64,000 nt of DNA, from NCBI RefSeq assembly GCF_008271805.1, contig NZ_VSRY01000152.1, forward strand, positions 310,001 through 374,000. The letters are read 5' to 3'. The position numbers and the translations under genes are program-made. Shown here piece after piece: positions 56,908 through 64,000 of this stretch. The first letter of the stretch is position 1, and each line of letters starts with the position of its first letter. Origin of the DNA: Streptomyces sp. TRM49041 (lineage in GTDB: Bacteria; Actinomycetota; Actinomycetes; Streptomycetales; Streptomycetaceae). The notes under the pieces were generated by a model. It had not been told where the DNA came from. It worked only from the letters and a program-made list of their open reading frames with translations, and did no database searches.

Positions 56908-57716
56908 GGCACCCGGCGTCCGGTGCCGTGGCGTCCGGTGCCGTGGCGTCCGGGCCCACGGCGTCCGAGCCGCGCCGCCTCCCGCGCCAGCCGCTCCACC
57001 CGACCCCAGTCCTGCGCCGCGACCGCGTCCGGCGGCAGCATCCACGTACCGCCCACGCACGCCACGTTCGGCAGCGCCAGGTAGTCCCGCGCCGACGCCG
57101 CCGAGATCCCGCCCGTCGGGCAGAACCGCGCCTGCGGCAGCGGACCGGCCAGCGCTCCCAGATACGCCGTGCCGCCCGCCGCCTCCGCCGGGAAGAACTT
57201 CATCTCCCGCACCCCGCGCTCCAGCAGCGCCACGACCTCCGACGCCGTCGACACGCCCGGCAGATAGGGCACCCCCGACGCCCGCATCGCGTCGAGCAGC
57301 CCACCCGTCCAGCCGGGGCTCACCAGGAACCGCGCCCCCGCCGCGACCGCGTCCTCCACGGCCGGGGCCGAGACGACCGTGCCCGCGCCCACCACCGCGT
57401 CCGGCACCTCGGCGGCGACCGCTCTGATCGCGTCCAGTGCGGCGGGCGTCCGCAGTGTCACCTCGACGGCCCGCAGCCCGCCGGCCACCAGGGCGCGCGC
57501 CAGCGGTACGGCGTCGGCGGGGTCCGCCACGACGGCGACGGGCAGCACGGACGCGCCGAAGAGGTCCAGCGGGGCCGGCGCGGCGGACGGGCCGGGCGTG
57601 GCCGAAGGGTCGGGCGTGGCCGAAGGGTCGGGCGTGGCCGAAGACGGGCCGGGCGTGACCGAAGGGGCGTGCGGGGCCGGCAGGGGCGACGCGGCCAAGG
57701 GGTCCGGGGCAGCCAT
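56904..57716 (-). CDS. eda: Bifunctional 4-hydroxy-2-oxoglutarate / KDPG aldolase
   Basis: The 270-residue protein starts at ATG 57716. Residues 50-250 form the aldolase TIM barrel: AVEVTLRTPAALDAIR, VVGAGTVVSAPAV (Glu/Thr site), FLVSPGWTGG, MKFFPAEAAGG (Schiff-base Lys in KFFPAE) and CPTGGISA. It cleaves KDPG or 4-hydroxy-2-oxoglutarate to pyruvate. The first 45 residues are a low-complexity Ala/Pro/Ser/Thr extension from 18-bp repeats, and the C-terminus ends in GRHGTGRHGTGRR from a 15-bp repeat. Both ends look variable and the core is intact. Confidence 0.88.
   Translation of the reverse strand: MAAPDPLAASPLPAPHAPSVTPGPSSATPDPSATPDPSATPGPSAAPAPLDLFGASVLPVAVVADPADAVPLARALVAGGLRAVEVTLRTPAALDAIRAVAAEVPDAVVGAGTVVSAPAVEDAVAAGARFLVSPGWTGGLLDAMRASGVPYLPGVSTASEVVALLERGVREMKFFPAEAAGGTAYLGALAGPLPQARFCPTGGISAASARDYLALPNVACVGGTWMLPPDAVAAQDWGRVERLAREAARLGRRGPGRHGTGRHGTGRRVP
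57590..57660 (-). repeat. 18-bp tandem repeats in the aldolase N-terminal extension
   Basis: Three to four GGGTCGGGCGTGGCCGAA-type units encode SATPDP repeats in the nonconserved N-terminal extension of the aldolase. A second tandem repeat of 15 bp (GGTGCCGTGGCGTCC) lies at about 56920-56955 at the other end of the gene. Confidence 0.75.
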
Positions 57717-57775
57717 GGCCGCATCCTGCCCGTCATACGCAAGGCCCACAACGGGCGTTGCGCACCGCGCAACGG

Positions 57776-58555
57776 TCAGTGGATCTCGTCCACCAGCACG
57801 TCCAGCGACCAGCCCTTCCCCGGCGCCGGCGCCTGGTACTCGACCACGTACCCCAGGTCGCGCAGCGCCTCCACCAGCTCGCCCGGCGACGCGGGCCCGG
57901 CCCCCGCCTCCAGCAGGCTCCGTACGATCCGCCCCTTCGTCGCCTTGTTGAAGTGGCTGACCACCTTCCGGGTCGGCGCGTGCAGCACCCGCACCGTCGC
58001 CGTACGCCCCGCGACCTCGCCCTTCGGCTTCCACGCCGTCGCGTACGCAGCCGACCGCAGGTCCAGCACCAGCCCGTCCCCGGCCGCCTCCGGCATGACC
58101 TCCGCCATCGGGGCCCGCCAGTAGGCGCCGAGCGCGCCGATGCCCGGCAGCTTCACGCCCATGGAACAGCGGTACGACGGGATCCGGTCGTCGACACGGA
58201 CCGCGCCCCACAGCCCCGAGAACACCAGCAGCGACGCCCGGGCCCGCTTCCGGGCCGCCGCGTCCAACGTGGCGAGGTCCAGCGCGTCGTACAGGACGCC
58301 CGTGTAGACCTCCCCGGCCGGCCGGGCGCCCGCCGTGCGCAGCTCCGCGTTCTTGGCGACCTCGCCGCGCAGGCCCTCGCTCAGCCCCAGCACCTCGCGC
58401 GCCTTCTCCTCGTCGGCCGCGCACAGCTCGACCAGCTCGGCGAGCACGGCCGCCCGTGACTCGGCCAGCCCCGGCAGGGACAGCGACCCGGGCTTCAGCG
58501 GCGCGCCGCGCCCCGAGGCGGCCTTGCCCTCCGAGGGCGGCAACAGGACGAGCAC
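57776..58555 (-). CDS. yaaA: Peroxide stress protein YaaA (DUF328)
   Basis: The 259-residue protein starts at GTG 58555 with GGAG upstream. It shows the YaaA motifs LLPPSEGKA at the N-terminus, YTGVLYDALDL, LVFSGLWGAVRVDDRIPSYR and VVSHFNKATKGRIVR. YaaA binds DNA and lowers free iron and oxidative damage during peroxide stress in E. coli. It converges on nothing and is divergent from the RNB gene, with 126 bases between. Confidence 0.9.
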   Translation of the reverse strand: MLVLLPPSEGKAASGRGAPLKPGSLSLPGLAESRAAVLAELVELCAADEEKAREVLGLSEGLRGEVAKNAELRTAGARPAGEVYTGVLYDALDLATLDAAARKRARASLLVFSGLWGAVRVDDRIPSYRCSMGVKLPGIGALGAYWRAPMAEVMPEAAGDGLVLDLRSAAYATAWKPKGEVAGRTATVRVLHAPTRKVVSHFNKATKGRIVRSLLEAGAGPASPGELVEALRDLGYVVEYQAPAPGKGWSLDVLVDEIH

Positions 58556-58681
58556 GGTGGTTCTCCTTCGTACGTACGGAAAGCGGGGGTGCGGCCCCCT
58601 CGGCGGCCCGGGCCGGTGGCCCCGGCGCCGCGTGCCAGCGTACAAAGTGCCGCGCCGCGCTCCGCGGCCTACGCTCGGCAT

Positions 58682-60124
58682 ATGCCCCGCCGCCATCTCC
58701 ATGTGACCGGCGCCGCCGAGGCTCCCCTGCGGACCGCCCTGCGCGCGCTGCGCACCGAACTCGACGTCCCCCGCGGCTTCCCGCCCGACGTCCTCGCCGA
58801 GGCGGAGGCCGCCGCCAAGTCCCCGAGCCTGCCCGGACAGGACGCCACCGACATCCCGCTGTTCACGGTCGACCCGCCCGGCTCCGTCGACCTGGACCAG
58901 GCCATGCACCTGGCACGCCGCGCGGACGGCGGCTACCGGGTCCACTACGCGATCGCCGACGTGGCCGCGTTCGTCGGACCGGCCGGCGCGCTCGACGCCG
59001 AGGCGCACCGCCGCGTACAGACGCTCTACTTCCCGGACGGCCGGATCCCGCTCCATCCGCCGGTGCTCTCCGAGGGCGCCGCGAGCCTGCTCCCCGCGCA
59101 GACGGCGCCCGCGCTGCTGTGGCGCGTCGACCTGGACGCGTACGGCCGCCGGGTCGCCACCGACGTACGCCGCGCCCTGGTCCGCAGCCGCATCCGCCTC
59201 GACTACGCGACCGTCCAGCGGCAGATCGACGAGGGCGCCGCCGAGGAGCCGGTCGCGCTGCTCCGGGACATCGGCCGGCTCCGCGAGGAGCTGGAGGCCG
59301 AGCGGGGCGGCATCTCGCTGCGCGTACCCGAGCAGGAGATCGTGGAGACCGACGGCGCCTACCGCCTGGCCTTCCGCGCCCCGCGCCCCGCCGACGCCTG
59401 GAACGCCCAGATCTCCCTCCTCACCGGCATGGCCGCCGCCGACCTGATGACCGCCGCGGGCACCGGCATCCTGCGTACCCTCCCGACCGCCCCGGACGGC
59501 GCGGTGGCCAGGCTGCGGCGCTCGGCGCAGGCCCTCGGCATGGAGTGGCCGCACCATGTCTCGTACGCCGCCCTCGTCCGCGCCCTGGACCCGCGCGAGC
59601 CCAGGAACGCGGCATTCCTGCAGGACTGCACCGCCCTGCTGCGCGGCGCCGGGTACACCGTGTTCACGGACGGCAACCTCCCCGTGCCGGCCATGCACGC
59701 CGCCGTCGCCGACGAGTACACGCACTGCACCGCCCCGCTGCGCCGCCTCGTCGACCGGTACGCGGGCGAGCTGTGCGTCGCGGCGGTCGCGGGCCAGGAG
59801 CCGCCCGAGTGGGTGCGGGCCGCGCTGGCCGCCCTGCCGCGGGAGATGGCCGACGGGACGCGCCTCGCCAACCGCGTCGAGCGCGAGTGCGTGGACCTCG
59901 TGGAGGCGGCCCTGCTCATGGACCGGGTGGGGGACGTCTTCCCCGGGACGGTGGTGGACGTGCGGGAGGGCGACCCGACGGTCGGCACGGTCCACCTGGC
60001 GGACCCGGCGGTGGTGGCCCGCGTCGAGAGCCCGGGGGCCGCGCTGCCGCTGGGGGAGCGGCTGGCCGTACGGCTCACTCGGGCGTTCCCGGGGCGGGAG
60101 AAGGCGCTGTTCGTACCCGCGTGA
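58682..60124 (+). CDS. RNB-domain ribonuclease (RNase II/R-like)
   Basis: The 480-residue protein starts at ATG 58682 with TACGCT (-10) about 7 bases upstream, which indicates a leaderless transcript. The RNB domain has ATDIPLFTVDPPGSVDLDQAMHLAR and YAIADVAAFVG (catalytic aspartates), then YFPDGRIPL and the HCTAPLRRLVDR region. It lacks the N-terminal cold-shock and the S1 domain in full, with a short C-terminal OB-like part. It should degrade RNA 3' to 5'. It is a short relative of RNase R, common in Actinobacteria. Confidence 0.88.
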   Translation: MPRRHLHVTGAAEAPLRTALRALRTELDVPRGFPPDVLAEAEAAAKSPSLPGQDATDIPLFTVDPPGSVDLDQAMHLARRADGGYRVHYAIADVAAFVGPAGALDAEAHRRVQTLYFPDGRIPLHPPVLSEGAASLLPAQTAPALLWRVDLDAYGRRVATDVRRALVRSRIRLDYATVQRQIDEGAAEEPVALLRDIGRLREELEAERGGISLRVPEQEIVETDGAYRLAFRAPRPADAWNAQISLLTGMAAADLMTAAGTGILRTLPTAPDGAVARLRRSAQALGMEWPHHVSYAALVRALDPREPRNAAFLQDCTALLRGAGYTVFTDGNLPVPAMHAAVADEYTHCTAPLRRLVDRYAGELCVAAVAGQEPPEWVRAALAALPREMADGTRLANRVERECVDLVEAALLMDRVGDVFPGTVVDVREGDPTVGTVHLADPAVVARVESPGAALPLGERLAVRLTRAFPGREKALFVPA

Positions 60125-60211
60125 GGGCGTGCGTGAGGGCCCGGTGGAGCCCCCGTGCGTCATCGGCGTGGAACCGTACGGTGTGCACATACCGCCGCTT
60201 CCCGAGCACCC

Positions 60212-60491
60212 CCGCACCTCGGCCTCCTGTCGCGCGAGGTCCGCGTCCAGCTCCTCCAGTACGTCGACGAGCTCCCGCCCGGCGTCGTCGGCCACCACGT
60301 CCCGCACCTCGTCCAGCGACAGCCCCAGCTCACTGAGCCGCCGCACCCGCCGGCAGGACGGCGTCCCGCAGCGTGTACTCCCGGTATCCGTTGGCCCGCC
60401 GCGGCGGCTCCGGCAACAGCCCGATCCGGTGGTAGTGCCGCACCGCCCGCGTACTGACTCCGACGATCCCGGCGATCTCTCCGATTCGCAT
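60212..60491 (-). pseudogene. Frameshifted MerR-family regulator
   Basis: ATG 60491 encodes MRIGEIAGIVGVSTRAVRHYH followed by RIGLLPEPPRRANGYREYTL, a complete MerR helix-turn-helix and wing, but the frame stops after 53 residues. The rest of the effector coiled coil (RRLSELGLSLDEVRDVVADDAGRELVDVL) appears one frame off. The C-terminus beyond about 60212 runs into antisense of the RNB 3' end. One indel near 60345 and truncation make it a pseudogene, unless the sequence has an error there. Confidence 0.7.
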
Positions 60492-60596
60492 GGGCCCAGT
60501 AGAAACGTTGCCGCTGCGACAAGGTCAAGCGATGTCCGCCGGCGGTGCCGAGTTCCTCCGAGGACGCGCGGGCCCACCGCCCCCACCCCGCCAGGT

Positions 60597-60602
60597 AGCA
60601 TG
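60597..60602 (+). promoter_or_regulatory. -10 element of rnpB
   Basis: TAGCAT fits TAnnnT and lies 11 bases before the RNA 5' end. Confidence 0.55.
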
Positions 60603-60612
60603 GTCGACACGG

Positions 60613-61017
60613 CAGACGAGCCGGGCGGGCGGCCGCGTGGGGGTCTTCGGACCTCCCCGAGGAACGTCCGGGCTCCACAGGGCAGGGTGGTGGGTAACGC
60701 CCACCCGGGGTGACCCGCGGGACAGTGCCACAGAAAGCAGACCGCCGGGGGCCTCGGCCCTCGGTAAGGGTGAAACGGTGGTGTAAGAGACCACCAGCGC
60801 CTGAGGTGACTCAGGCGGCTCGGTAAACCCCACCTGGAGCAAGGTCAAGAGGGGCCGTCGCAAGACGGCCCTGCGCGGATGTTCGAGGGCGGCCCGCCCG
60901 AGTCCGCGGGTAGACCGCACGAGGCCGGCGGCAACGCCGGCCCTAGATGGATGGCCGTCACCCCGACGACCGCGAGGTCCCGGGGCACAGAACCCGGCGT
61001 ATAGCTCGGCTCGTCTG
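60613..61017 (+). ncRNA. rnpB: RNase P RNA component
   Basis: The P1 helix pairs GCAGACGAGCCGGGC near 60612 with GCTCGGCTCGTCTG ending 61017. The conserved core is clear: GAGGAACGTCCGGGCTCC (60659), CAGGGTGGTGGGTAACGCCCACC, CCACAGAAAGCAGACCGCC, GTAAGGGTGAAACGGTGG and AGATGGATGGCC, then ACAGAACCCGGCGTATAG. It is the ribozyme that matures 5' ends of tRNAs. A TAGCAT -10 at 60597-60602 precedes it. Confidence 0.95.
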
Positions 61018-61033
61018 TCGGCAGTCGTGGAGG

Positions 61034-61073
61034 AGGCCCCTGACCAGGTGTTCTGCCTGGTCAGGGGCCTTTT
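61034..61073 (+). terminator. rnpB terminator
   Basis: AGGCCCCTGACCAGG and CCTGGTCAGGGGCCT form a perfect 15-bp stem with a 7-base loop and TTT after it, 17 bases downstream of the RNase P RNA. Confidence 0.9.
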
Positions 61074-61344
61074 CGTGCTCCTGAAAGTCGATCCATCCTT
61101 GCTCACTCTTTGTGACTGTCTCCGGGTGTTTCCCGGTGCTGTGTGGCGATTGCGTGGCGGTGGAAGACGCCGTCCCTGGGGAGGCATCGGTGCCTTGAGT
61201 GTTCGCTCTGTCACGCGATTTGCTCCGGGTTGAGCTTTGCCTAGCTCTTCCGCCCGCGCCTTCGGGTGGGTCCAAGGTCGTCAGGAAGCCCAAGGTGCTG
61301 GGTAGCTTCCTGGAGCGGCTGGGTGAGCGGCTGGCCGCACGAAG

Positions 61345-61388
61345 GGCCCCGGCCCGTCCGCAATGGGGGATGCGAACGGGCCGGGGCC
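61345..61388 (-). terminator. Terminator downstream of the JmjC gene
   Basis: GGCCCCGGCCCGT and ACGGGCCGGGGCC form a 13-bp stem with an 18-base loop, 12 bases past the leftward JmjC stop. Confidence 0.7.
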
Positions 61389-61399
61389 AGGGGCTGGCG

Positions 61400-62302
61400 T
61401 CAGGTGGCGTACTCCAGCTCGGTCACGGCGGCCCGGCGCACGGCTGCGGCGAGGCTTTGAAGGTCGAGCCCGTCGAGGTGAATGCGAAGCGCCTGGCGGA
61501 CGGCGTGCATCTGCTCCAGAAGCACCGGTCCGGTGATGTCCCTGGGCAGGATGATCCGGCGGAACTCCGGGTCCTCGATCGCTTCGGCGACCAGCTTCTC
61601 GGCCAGCCACAGGGGGGTGCGCTCACGGATCGCGAACGTCAGATGAACGCTGTCTATATCCAGGTCGGTTACGTGCGGGTTGTGAACCCAGCCCCTCGGG
61701 AGAAGAAGCGACTGCCCTGCCCGAAGGTCGACTTCGAGGTCTGGGCCCGCAGATTCCCACTCGGGGATGAAGTGATCCCTCCACACACGGAAGGACTCGT
61801 TGTACTCCCTCATGGGGGACTCGACGGGCGGGCTCCAGAGCTGCCACCGCTTGGTGCCGGCGATCTGGACGATCACGGCCATCTGCTGATCCCAGTGATG
61901 GCGTAGCCCCTGGTTGCCGGGCGGGGTCAGGAAGGCGTGGATGTAGTTCGAGTAGCCCGTTTCCGCCTGGATATCGTGGGAGACCTGAGCCAGGTCCGGA
62001 ATGACGCGCTGGAGGTTGCCGAGGCGGATGGTGTGGCCGCTCTCGTACAACCGGGCCAGCTTCGCGCGGTCGGTGCGGCCGTTGGTCATGTACGCCTTCG
62101 GGTTCAGCGAAGGGTTAGGGGCCTTGACCACGGCGATCTCGTCGGCAGGGACGCATCCCCTGAAGACGTAGCTCCGGATGGTCTCCGCCGTGACGGTCTC
62201 GTCGAGGGACGACTTTCCTCGCTCGTAGACGCGAGGCTCATCCGGCCAGGAGGCCAGTAGATCGGTTACGCCCTCCTCGGGCAGTAAGAGGCGCAGCGAC
62301 AC
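61400..62302 (-). CDS. JmjC/cupin_4-type Fe(II)/2-oxoglutarate-dependent oxygenase
   Basis: The 300-residue protein starts at GTG 62302 with AAGGAG upstream. Residues about 118-225 are a double-stranded beta-helix: the iron ligands are HWD at 136-138 and H207 (GWVHNPH), with K151 (AGTKRW) as a candidate 2-oxoglutarate ligand. This is the arrangement of bacterial ribosomal oxygenases (RoxA/YcfD type) and JmjC protein hydroxylases. It would hydroxylate a protein or peptide side chain. It is 12 bases after an unrecognised gene, so a substrate or partner is likely encoded there. Confidence 0.85.
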   Translation of the reverse strand: MSLRLLLPEEGVTDLLASWPDEPRVYERGKSSLDETVTAETIRSYVFRGCVPADEIAVVKAPNPSLNPKAYMTNGRTDRAKLARLYESGHTIRLGNLQRVIPDLAQVSHDIQAETGYSNYIHAFLTPPGNQGLRHHWDQQMAVIVQIAGTKRWQLWSPPVESPMREYNESFRVWRDHFIPEWESAGPDLEVDLRAGQSLLLPRGWVHNPHVTDLDIDSVHLTFAIRERTPLWLAEKLVAEAIEDPEFRRIILPRDITGPVLLEQMHAVRQALRIHLDGLDLQSLAAAVRRAAVTELEYAT

Positions 62303-62314
62303 GGCGTCGACTCC

Positions 62315-62716
62315 TTACGACGGCGGGAGCGGGCAGGGGATTTCCGGATGGAAGCGGTTGGGGCAGCAGACCACGTTGACCGACCAGAGGTTCTTCGACG
62401 CGGTGTAGTGCACCCAGGACACGTCGACCCCACGGGGTAGCACGTCAGCGGCGTACTCCAGCTTGTTTTCGAGGCTCCCGTACGCCTGGAGGCCGTCCGC
62501 GCGTTCGTAGGGAGGGTTGGCCTCGTAGTGCTTCGTGAGCCAGGCCAGGGCAACGCCCACGTCGGTCCACGTGCGGTCGGCCGCGACCTGGTTCTTCTTC
62601 AAGAGCCAGTGGCCGGTCATCAGGGGCGGCACGTTGCCCGTCTGGAACTCGGCGGCTGCTTCGCGGTACCGGTCGAGGACCTGCTGCTGTCTTTTGTCCT
62701 CGGGGTCCGTCGCCAT
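62315..62716 (-). CDS. Unrecognised protein encoded with the JmjC oxygenase; possible substrate
   Basis: The 133-residue protein is taken from ATG 62716; a start at 62821 is possible but its first codons lack GC third-position bias. The N-terminus is helical (KRQQQVLDRYREAAAEFQTG), the middle has LKKNQVAADRTWTDVGVALAWLTKHYEAN, and the C-terminal 17 residues (CCPNRFHPEIPCPLPPS) are rich in Cys and Pro with a His and Asn. I recognise no family. The Asn, His and Pro residues are typical targets of JmjC-type hydroxylases, so it may be the substrate or RiPP-like precursor. That is a hypothesis. Confidence 0.65.
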   Translation of the reverse strand: MATDPEDKRQQQVLDRYREAAAEFQTGNVPPLMTGHWLLKKNQVAADRTWTDVGVALAWLTKHYEANPPYERADGLQAYGSLENKLEYAADVLPRGVDVSWVHYTASKNLWSVNVVCCPNRFHPEIPCPLPPS

Positions 62717-62839
62717 GGGCGGGCCGTTGGGGTGAGGAGGCCGCCGACTTCCCTCCTTGGCGTACACGGACGAAGGCCCGCTCCAAGGTCCGTACCCATG
62801 CCAGTGCCCTGACCAGCTCATTTGTGCCCTTCGGGGGTG

Positions 62840-62870
62840 GCGGGCCGCCCAGGCGTACAGGGCGGCCCGC
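62840..62870 (-). terminator. Terminator between DUF397 gene and the JmjC unit
   Basis: GCGGGCCGCCC and GGGCGGCCCGC form a perfect 11-bp stem with a 9-base loop downstream of the leftward DUF397 stop at 62898. It separates that gene from the JmjC unit, which should have its own promoter near 62720-62830. Confidence 0.75.
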
Positions 62871-62897
62871 TTCGTGCGTGGGGAGGAGGGGGCCAGA

Positions 62898-63137
62898 CTA
62901 GAGCTTCAGACCCCGCTCGGCGGCGTAGCCGAGGACGAACGAGTCGAGTTCGGCCTCGTCGAAGCGCAGCTCCTTGCCGGCGCCCTCCGGCTTGGAGTCC
63001 GTGAGGACGTACGCGGTCTCCGCGCCGGGGATCTGCGCGAACTGGACGCACGACTCGTGCTCGCCCTGGAGGTTGCCGCCGCAGAACTGCCGGACTTCGG
63101 CGCCCTCGGTGGGCAGGGAGTAGAGGTCACTGATCAT
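62898..63137 (-). CDS. DUF397-type small protein
   Basis: The 79-residue protein starts at ATG 63137 with AGGAGG upstream. The core FCGGNLQGEHESCVQFAQIPG, then AYVLTDSKPEGAGKELRFDEAELDSFV, matches DUF397, a small beta-type domain very common in Streptomyces and usually found next to XRE-family regulators, often as a toxin-antitoxin-like or signalling partner. No XRE gene is next to it here within the window, so its partner is elsewhere or absent. Confidence 0.8.
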   Translation of the reverse strand: MISDLYSLPTEGAEVRQFCGGNLQGEHESCVQFAQIPGAETAYVLTDSKPEGAGKELRFDEAELDSFVLGYAAERGLKL

Positions 63138-63380
63138 GGGATCGTCCTCCTGGTGCAACTGATGAGCGGAGAGTCGGTCTCCGCGCCGTAGTGCGCTTGC
63201 TGACCCACCCCGGCCCGACCTGTCCTTCTTCGGGGAGCGGCTGACCGGGGTGGGGACTGGCTACCGCCCCCGAAGGAGTGCTTGCCGAGGGGGAATGTTC
63301 GACACGGGGGTCAACCTCGGGAGCGGAAGATCATGCAGTCATGCGCCAGTACGCGGCCATGAGCGAAACGGAGGAGCCGA
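63138..63380. other. Intergenic region upstream of DUF397
   Basis: I see no supported gene apart from the second-frame tail of the small membrane protein (63331-63440, see the next entry). A promoter for the DUF397 gene should lie here. Confidence 0.4.
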
Positions 63381-63524
63381 TTAGGAGGCCCTGGAAGATC
63401 CACTGACGCCAGCCGAGCGGGCGTCTGTGTCGGGCTCCGGGCTGGCGAAGATGCCGACCGCGAGGGCGATCACCACCGCGAGGAGCGCCAGGACGTAAGC
63501 CACTTGTTGCGCCCTGGGACTCAC
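63381..63524 (-). CDS. Small membrane protein, 47 residues, possibly continued by frameshift to 63331
   Basis: A GTG at 63524 overlaps the stop of the upstream gene (GTGA) and encodes 47 residues starting MSPRAQQVAYVLALLAVV, a single membrane helix (VAYVLALLAVVIALAVGIFAS). Past residue 34 the product becomes Ser/Gly/Arg-rich and stops at 63381. In the -1 frame the sequence reads LGWRQWIFQGLLIGSSVSLMAAYWRM, a second convincing membrane helix that has no start codon of its own. A two-helix protein disrupted by a one-base indel or read by frameshifting is the best explanation. Confidence 0.5.
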   Translation of the reverse strand: MSPRAQQVAYVLALLAVVIALAVGIFASPEPDTDARSAGVSGSSRAS

Positions 63525-63895
63525 GAGTCACCCGTCCCGCTCCTCTGCGTGTAGACCCAGAGGAGTCGGCGGGTCAGGCTCGCGACATCGCGCATGAACA
63601 TGTACGCAGCGAAGGTCGTGGCGTCCGGCGAGGGCCGGGACTTCAGATCCAGCAGCTTGTACGCCTCGTGGAAGAGATGCCTGACCGTCTCGTCCTCGTC
63701 TGCTCCCAGCTCCTCCGCCAGAAACAGTTGCAGGTGACCGATCAGGATCGGCGTCCTCTTGATGATGTCGTTGCGGGTCGACGTGCCCAGCTTCATGACG
63801 AGGGCAGTCTCGGTGCTGTCCCCGATCAGCTCCACGTCGATTGGCGCGCCGTCGAGACTCGGAGCCTCGCGTCTCTCACTCACGGTGGACACCAC
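63521..63895 (-). CDS. Hypothetical helical protein
   Basis: The 124-residue protein starts at GTG 63895 with GGGGAG upstream. It has ELIGDSTETALVMKLGTSTRNDII and helical DETVRHLFHEAYKLLDLKSR, no signal peptide and no membrane helix. I recognise no family. Translational coupling (GTGA) links it to the small membrane protein downstream, so the pair may act together at the membrane. The upstream neighbour lies outside the window. Confidence 0.6.
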   Translation of the reverse strand: MVSTVSERREAPSLDGAPIDVELIGDSTETALVMKLGTSTRNDIIKRTPILIGHLQLFLAEELGADEDETVRHLFHEAYKLLDLKSRPSPDATTFAAYMFMRDVASLTRRLLWVYTQRSGTGDS

Positions 63896-64000
63896 GCATC
63901 TCCCCTCGGTACCGCACCACAGTGCGGGGTCCTTGGCTGCTCGGTTCGTGGACGAACGTAGAGCGGGTGGCTTCCAAGTCCCAAGAAGATTGCGCGAGTT

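Larger units (their letters stand above)
61018..61399. other. Boundary between rnpB and the accessory genes
   Basis: Apart from the rnpB terminator (61034-61073) and the hairpin at 61345-61388 I see no supported gene in this 382-base stretch. The accessory block to the right may begin here. Confidence 0.4.

Noticed and set aside
1..64000. CRISPR array or anti-phage defence cassette
   Set aside because: No regularly spaced repeat-spacer pattern and no cas, restriction nuclease or retron-type genes are visible. The methylase-like protein lacks a nuclease partner.

Overview
The window is high-GC (strong G/C third-position bias) actinobacterial DNA and reads as a Streptomyces chromosome. Supporting signs are short leaderless promoters, abundant GTGA/ATGA gene overlaps, a 24-codon bL37 ribosomal protein gene, an RNase P RNA of actinobacterial type, a bifunctional RNase H/phosphatase and a UPF0016 manganese exporter under a yybP-ykoY riboswitch. 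No replication origin, complete insertion sequence, rRNA, complete tRNA or CRISPR array is visible.

Layout. (1) 1-6765: right end of a mobile element (integrative element or prophage) with small overlapping cargo genes. They include an N6-methylase-like protein that lacks its catalytic motif and a PP-loop/PAPS-reductase-like protein. The element ends in a displaced 3' tRNA fragment (about 6726-6765, best match tRNA-Val) followed by the old tRNA terminator. (2) 6.9-9.2 kb: a secreted-type amidase gene, a broken amidase paralogue and a zinc-finger phage-type gene remnant. (3) 9.5-22.3 kb: housekeeping and envelope genes: bL37, a flavoprotein, DUF2277, DedA, DoxX, PhoD-like phosphatase, secreted HNH nuclease, FetB-like permease, the Mn2+ riboswitch with its exporter, a HAD phosphatase, a peptidoglycan-binding membrane protein, an MFS pump fused to a winged helix, GNAT and an O-methyltransferase. 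(4) 22.4-25.0, 32.0-35.8 and 44.8-47.8 kb: three blocks that look like one KstR regulon: P450, FadA5-like thiolase, metallo-beta-lactamase-fold hydrolase, aldehyde dehydrogenase, 3Fe-4S ferredoxin, the KstR-like repressor itself, MaoC hydratase, Zn-alcohol dehydrogenase and SDR. (5) 25.8-31.9 kb: a leftward cobalamin-riboswitch operon for ECF-type uptake with two surface proteins of transcobalamin-like fold. (6) 35.8-44.6 kb: a glycosyltransferase/methyltransferase/six-hairpin protein cassette, an LLM F420 oxidoreductase, a membrane protein, an Amidase_3 enzyme, a methyltransferase and an MFS pump. (7) 47.9-53.0 kb: a small His/Gly-rich protein, hypothetical and hydrolase genes, a TMEM175 channel, and a decayed stretch with an IS transposase remnant. 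(8) 53.0-61.1 kb: conserved block Nif3, zinc-ribbon protein (apparent CTG start), RNase H/phosphatase, GNAT, KDPG aldolase, YaaA, RNB ribonuclease, a frameshifted MerR gene and rnpB. (9) 61.3-64 kb: accessory leftward genes, including a JmjC-type oxygenase paired with an unrecognised protein, a DUF397 protein and small membrane proteins.

How the genes work together. Four near-consensus copies of the KstR site TnnAACnnGTTnnA lie in front of the three lipid/steroid-type blocks and the repressor. This suggests one scattered regulon that oxidises a branched or sterol-type alkyl chain: P450 with ferredoxin, then alcohol and aldehyde dehydrogenases, then hydratase, SDR and thiolase. The cobalamin operon appears to couple extracellular B12 capture with membrane uptake. 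In the mobile element, two proteins begin with sliding-clamp-binding-like peptides next to DNA-modification-like genes, which suggests a replication-coupled function.
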